Source of the DNA: Amphiura filiformis | Taxonomy: Eukaryota; Echinodermata; Ophiuroidea; Amphilepidida; Amphiuridae | Reading direction: 5' to 3' | Assembly (NCBI RefSeq): GCF_039555335.1 | Contig: NC_092647.1 | Span: 5,532,608 to 5,596,607 of the forward strand | DNA length: 64,000 bases | The notes under the pieces: model-generated | Told to the model about the DNA's origin: nothing | What the model saw: only the letters and a program-made list of their open reading frames with translations | Database searches by the model: none | Program-made: the position numbers and the translations under genes | In this document: positions 61,201 through 64,000 of the stretch, piece by piece | Position numbering within the stretch: the first letter of the stretch is position 1 | How the letters are laid out: each line of letters starts with the position of its first letter

Positions 61201-62437
61201 TGTGAACAACAATAGCAATGCACTTAGTACAGCACGCAATACCGTTAACGGCCTCTATAAGCATACGTTTAAATGTTTTGAGCTATATAAAGTTGGCAAA
61301 AATACTTTATAGAAACATTTTGTTGACTTTTTTTTTGGTATTTTCGAGATCACGGTCCTTTATTGTGTGTATGACCGCCCTGTATACCACGTACGTACTG
61401 TGCTATGGGCATCATGTACTAATATTTCAATCACCTAAAATCTTTTGCATGGTATGTTAGTTTTTTAAGTACATTGCAATCGTGTAAAACAGAATTAAAA
61501 AAATATTGAGGCCGTCCTCTTCACCAAATGTTACAATATGGCTTAAATGTAATTCGTAATCGCATCATACCTGATTAATAATAGTCCGAAAATCCATTAG
61601 GGCCGATTCATACCATTTATTCGACGTCGCGTCTAATACTTGATGAGATTTATTATTCAATCTGTTTCAAATAATTTTTATCTTCTAACGAATGTTTGTT
61701 GAATATAATCGATTATTCGTCAACATGAATTCGTTAGAAGATAGAAATTACTTGAAATTTACTGAATAGCGAATATTTGACGTCACAATAAATCTGTGCC
61801 AGACTTAATTGTCATCAAAACGGTTTTACGAAATGAGAACATCATTTTACGTGACGTTTTTTCTACTCACGGTCATAAATAGATATTTTACAGAACCCTC
61901 CACATACTTCATCTGGATTTCCTCTACAGGTCATATCACATTCAGCGTCCTCTATCCTTCCCAGTCTGTTGAAGCGTGAATCCCTGCCTTCAACACCACA
62001 AAAACATTCTTTCGAGAACTCAACACCAGCATATCTCATGGTCGGAGTTTGACTGATACAGAAATCTGTGCACAACTTAATTGTCATCTGATTATTGTCA
62101 TGTCGTACATCAGGAAGTACGCGGCTACCACCGACGGGTTCTCGGCAGTCTTGAAAACACCCAAGGTATATAGCATGCACAACATTTACAGAAACAGTAA
62201 ATGTACATGATAGAAAGCTATTATCGGCGGTGTTCGTGAAGTTGTACTGAACATTTGTGGCTCCAATAGGAAACGGTTGCCCTGGGTCATGGGATTGGGA
62301 TGTCATCGGCGTTGCAGGAAAGCCTATAACTGTTGGTTCAATCCATGTGACATTCATTGTTGTTACTCCAGGTTCAGCGCTGGTAATAATATCATTTGGA
62401 CAGTATGATATTCTTGGTGTCCCAAGTGTCATATTAA
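55149..62437 (-). CDS. HYR/WSC-domain type I membrane protein, 10 exons (5' partial)
   Basis: Predicted cell-surface protein. Exons in transcript order: 62437-61871, 61199-60758, 60125-59877, 59020-58793, 58115-57864, 57460-57209, 56912-56661, 55898-55641, 55498-55348, 55221-55149. All junctions are GT-AG; extracellular exons begin and end in phase 1. Domains: HYR, WSC, broken HYR, then seven HYR, one transmembrane helix and a short basic tail. HYR modules show the CPxxI start, a W..P(T/S)A.D strand, an SH.PG turn and a C.F.V end. HYR is an Ig-like fold known from hyalin and thought to serve adhesion; WSC binds carbohydrate in other proteins. Without the frame-broken exon the visible product would be about 760 residues. 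No signal peptide exon was found. Ligand and function are unknown. Confidence 0.9.
55348..55498 (-). CDS. Transmembrane exon
   Basis: Acceptor aattcag|ta, donor ttcg|gtatgt. A short stalk KRQSGIVSSQRLYEASGDR is followed by CLVIATAALVLGVLAILV, ALCVLLVIFMYI, a single long hydrophobic helix, then Arg. The orientation (extracellular repeats first) makes it type I. Confidence 0.92.
55641..55898 (-). CDS. HYR module exon 9 (membrane-proximal)
   Basis: Acceptor tttaatag|tt, donor acag|gtacaa, 86 codons. Shows HPPVIVGCPANITTTLETDS, WIEPTATDASNNVTK, HVPGHEFYIGSTNV, YVDSSNNMAICSFSVIVIES. Confidence 0.92.
56395..56480 (+). mobile_element. SINE 3'-tail-like sequence
   Basis: gtaaagcgcatcgagacttc then tgtatgatgcgctatataaa and a tttattattatta tail, similar in layout to the end of the SINE at 36115-36183. 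The tRNA head is not recognisable. Confidence 0.6.
56661..56912 (-). CDS. HYR module exon 8
   Basis: Acceptor aatcttag|tc, donor gaag|gtacag, 84 codons. Shows DCPANIIRNMELGTSS, STPTVTDSSGNVTLVSQSH, PGYQFSSGSRNVVYTYADYS and SCAFFVTVYE. Nearest relative of exon 7, with alignable flanking intron. Confidence 0.93.
57209..57460 (-). CDS. HYR module exon 7
   Basis: Acceptor aatccag|tc, donor gaag|gtattt, 84 codons. Shows SCPSDIVAKVELGTPS, STPTATDLSGNVTLVSQSH, PGYRFSAGSRNVIYKFADNS and SCAFVVTVQE. Very close to the next module. Confidence 0.93.
57640..57780 (+). repeat. CT-rich simple sequence
   Basis: Repeated ctctc/tctcc words in the intron between HYR exons 6 and 7; ORFs on either strand are artefacts. 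Confidence 0.85.
57864..58115 (-). CDS. HYR module exon 6
   Basis: Acceptor ttattacag|ag, donor atgg|gtaaga, 84 codons. Shows PPSIEGCPSDIYVVHELGDS, VSWTKPSVLDN, STHTPGQTF, VIYTFADDS and AFCKFSVHVEM. Confidence 0.92.
58440..58620 (+). mobile_element. SINE-like, box B only
   Basis: ggtcccgggttcgagcccca is a strong pol III box B. A 3' body follows (tttccggtccatgctcgctc). No convincing box A upstream, so a truncated or old copy. Confidence 0.5.
58793..59020 (-). CDS. HYR module exon 5
   Basis: Acceptor ttgagcag|tg, donor gtcg|gtgagt, 76 codons, the shortest HYR module here. Shows TPPTISQCPDSFV, VTWNEPIAFDLSG, RSHPPGMF and NNSANCRFTIDVV. The loop after CPDSFV lacks several residues other modules have. 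Confidence 0.92.
59283..59585. repeat. ctagtccgaa / ttcggactag repeat cluster
   Basis: The left half carries six or so ctagtccgaa-type words, the right half the inverted word cggactag, with cctaatcctaaccc in the middle. The whole can fold into a large hairpin. In the intron between HYR exons 4 and 5. Confidence 0.9.
59877..60125 (-). CDS. HYR module exon 4
   Basis: Acceptor acctcaag|ag, donor acag|gttggt, 83 codons, phase 1 to 1. Shows DTVSPNVTACPKDVETTTEL, VTWNEPTATDLSG, RSHTPGTEF and NNTANCTFSIIV. Two potential N-glycosylation sites (NVT, NCT). Confidence 0.92.
60295..60480 (+). repeat. Dispersed repeat (gaatgtccttctgatatcaa family)
   Basis: Matches 53810-53905 in inverse orientation, including ctgaatac and a tatcaaataattttgat stretch. 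Confidence 0.75.
60758..61199 (-). pseudogene. Two-HYR exon with a frame-breaking deletion in the first module
   Basis: Acceptor ttgttcacag|tt, donor gttg|gtaagt. The first module is close to HYR 1 (SISYCPNDIITRAEPGVP, VTWIEPTVTG) but lacks 44 bp relative to it after gcaacg (near 61090), losing the SHDPG turn and shifting frame to an early stop. The sequence picks up in another frame as VQYNFTNTVDDSLLSCTFTI, then a complete second module (SISGCPDDIKVKTELGSSG to HFIVTVEV). Exon length is 442 (1 mod 3); restoring 44 gives 486, a whole number of codons. Confidence 0.85.
61200..61870. other. Intron between WSC exon and broken HYR exon
   Basis: The 3' end of this intron (61200-61265) aligns with DNA at 62438-62505. 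A local inverted pair tctaacgaatg / ... / aattcgttagaaga lies at about 61680-61745. No exon seen. Confidence 0.55.
61871..62437 (-). CDS. HYR module 1 plus WSC domain exon
   Basis: Acceptor tgattacag|tt, donor gacc|gtgagt, 189 codons, phase 1 to 1. HYR part: PRISYCPNDIITSAEPG, VTWIEP, SQSHDPGQPF, FTNTADNSFLSCTFTV. The WSC domain (62168-61875) begins YLGCFQDC, has an MTIKLC..FC stretch, RYAGVEFSKECFCG, AECDMTC and GNPDEVCGGFC, ten Cys in all. The open frame continues upstream to 62567 with a hydrophobic stretch, but that DNA is alignable to the intron before 61199, so I take it as intron. Confidence 0.88.
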
Positions 62438-64000
62438 CTGTAATCAACAACAACGCACTTGGTATTATTACGCCAAATACCGCAAACGGGCTATAACTAG
62501 GCAGGTTACAAGATATGTATTTTAAGACATAAGCAAAATAACAGACAGATTTTTCTGTTTTTTCCAAGATTGGTTCTATTCCAGATGCAGATTAGATTTA
62601 AAAATAAATAGCACCAACAGTGTTCAACTTTACTTAAAACTTCTTTATAAATTTTTTTTTCATCTTTTTCTGCCTTTCTGTTGTAATTTACATATATTTA
62701 TTTGTTTAATTTAGCCCAAAAATGTGAGTTATTCCTTCATATCATGATAAGAAATGTTTGGAAGTTTTCCTTGCTATTCGGTGCTCATTTACCTGATGTT
62801 TTAGTGCTATTATTCAGGTGTCTATCCATTGCAAAGATGCAATAGGATTTAAGATAAATAGCGCCATCAGTGTTCAACTTTGCTTTAAAATGATGCCATC
62901 AAAAAACCGTGAAAAGCATGAAGTAAAATGTGTTCATAACATTTTCAAATGGGCCACTTTCATTGGCCTTTCATGGTGATTAGGCTTAATGTAATAGGCA
63001 TATTGTGAAGATGCGCTTAACGCCGTAATTATTACGCGCGACGGCATTCACCTGTTCCGACGTACGATTCACGTTATTAGAGACCTTGCGAAATGAAGTT
63101 AGAAACCACAAACTTTAACGTCTAGAGGATTACGTATTCAAAACCACTTTGCCATTAAAGCCACTTGAAGTTAAAGTTAACGCGAGAATCTATAGTGTGT
63201 CGTAAATTATGATGAAATACGTCATAATTAAGAACAATAGTTTGGATATTTCCTCATACACTACATAATTACCACTTTTGTATTATCTAGACCAATTATT
63301 GGAAATCTAATTTGGTTTGGGTAAAAAACATGCCACATGTTGGTGAAAATTACTGATTGAATTAGATCAAAATATTTTTTTGTTCCAAACGTCACACTTG
63401 GTATATGCTTTTGTGTGTGCTCATGACGTACACCAAATCAGCTTGCGGAACCAAGTTTTGGCTTCGACTTCAACGCCAAGGGGATTAAGTTCCCGTAAAA
63501 TGGCCTGATTTTACGGGACCCAGCAGTGTACTGAACTTCTGCGAACTGTGAAAATTTTTTTTACAACGTTGCGTGTCTCAATATGATTACACCTCTATAT
63601 AACCAAATATGCTTGTACTGTTCAGGTATTTTATTTAATTATTTATCTTATTCATTTAGGCCTACATTATGTACCCCAATTCAGCAGAAAGCTGGTCTAA
63701 CATGTGCCACGCTATACGCTGACACTCTTTAAGGTTACACAAAGAGACGTATAAAAAACGTATAAAAGACGTATAAAGTTGTTCTCTAAAACAGAGTTTT
63801 CTCAGTAATCAAATATCGCAGCGAGTGAAATGTTGGTGCATTGGATGTAGCTTAACATTTTTGTGTGTGTTATATACAAATTATTAAAATAAATTTGAAA
63901 ATCCTTCGTTTAAATCATTTTTACCCACCATGTTCACAAGATCAAAAACACGTTCCATGAGGTTTTTTCAAATGTGCGCTCCGTATAAATCCACACCGAG
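62438..64000. other. Upstream of first visible HYR exon, no exon found
   Basis: 62585-62642 and 62824-62890 are short direct repeats (agtgttcaactttacttaaa / agtgttcaactttgctttaa). No signal-peptide exon or promoter could be supported. Confidence 0.5.

Noticed and set aside
62438..62567. Met start and hydrophobic stretch ahead of HYR module 1, possible signal peptide
   Set aside because: The DNA aligns with intron before 61199, and a good acceptor (ttgattacag) stands at the expected phase; cannot be fully excluded without transcripts.

Overview
The window is nuclear DNA of an animal: two multi-exon genes with canonical GT-AG introns lie in AT-rich sequence crowded with small transposable elements. 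The neighbours fit an invertebrate deuterostome such as an echinoderm or hemichordate: a glutamate decarboxylase gene with introns up to about 10.7 kb, and a membrane protein built of hyalin (HYR) repeats plus a WSC domain. The many HYR modules, the Penelope-type GIY-YIG fragment and the tRNA-type SINEs suit a marine animal, but I cannot name class or species from sequence alone.

Left two thirds (1743-42898, + strand): thirteen consecutive 3' exons of a glutamate decarboxylase (GAD) gene, about 414 residues. They join in frame without a gap from the GHPRFFNQL region to the TGA stop. The N-terminal exons lie outside the window. The introns hold nearly all the repeats: inverted-repeat (MITE-like) elements, a tandem duplication at 11439-16940 whose two copies carry different insertions, a Penelope-derived fragment, a 5'-truncated LINE with a 17-bp target duplication, SINEs, microsatellites, and two decayed copies of one GAD exon downstream of the functional exon.

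Middle (42899-55148): about 12 kb of intergenic DNA between the two converging genes. It has no convincing gene. It holds MITEs (one hAT type with an 8-bp target duplication), a 372-bp near-perfect palindrome, SINE-like sequences and minisatellites.

Right (55149-62437, - strand): ten exons of a type I membrane protein. From the N-terminal side they encode HYR, WSC, seven intact HYR modules plus one broken one, a transmembrane segment and a 23-residue basic tail. Internal extracellular exons sit between phase-1 introns, so modules can be duplicated or skipped without shifting frame. One exon (60758-61199) carries a 44-bp deletion inside its first HYR module that breaks the frame. The 5' end (signal peptide) was not found and is probably beyond position 64000.

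The genes share no evident pathway: GAD makes GABA in the cytosol, the HYR/WSC protein is predicted at the cell surface. I saw no wholly new molecular system. The most unusual points are the HYR-WSC architecture with its broken, skippable exon, the decaying exon copies in GAD, and the duplicated segment that preserves filled and empty sites for several transposon families.
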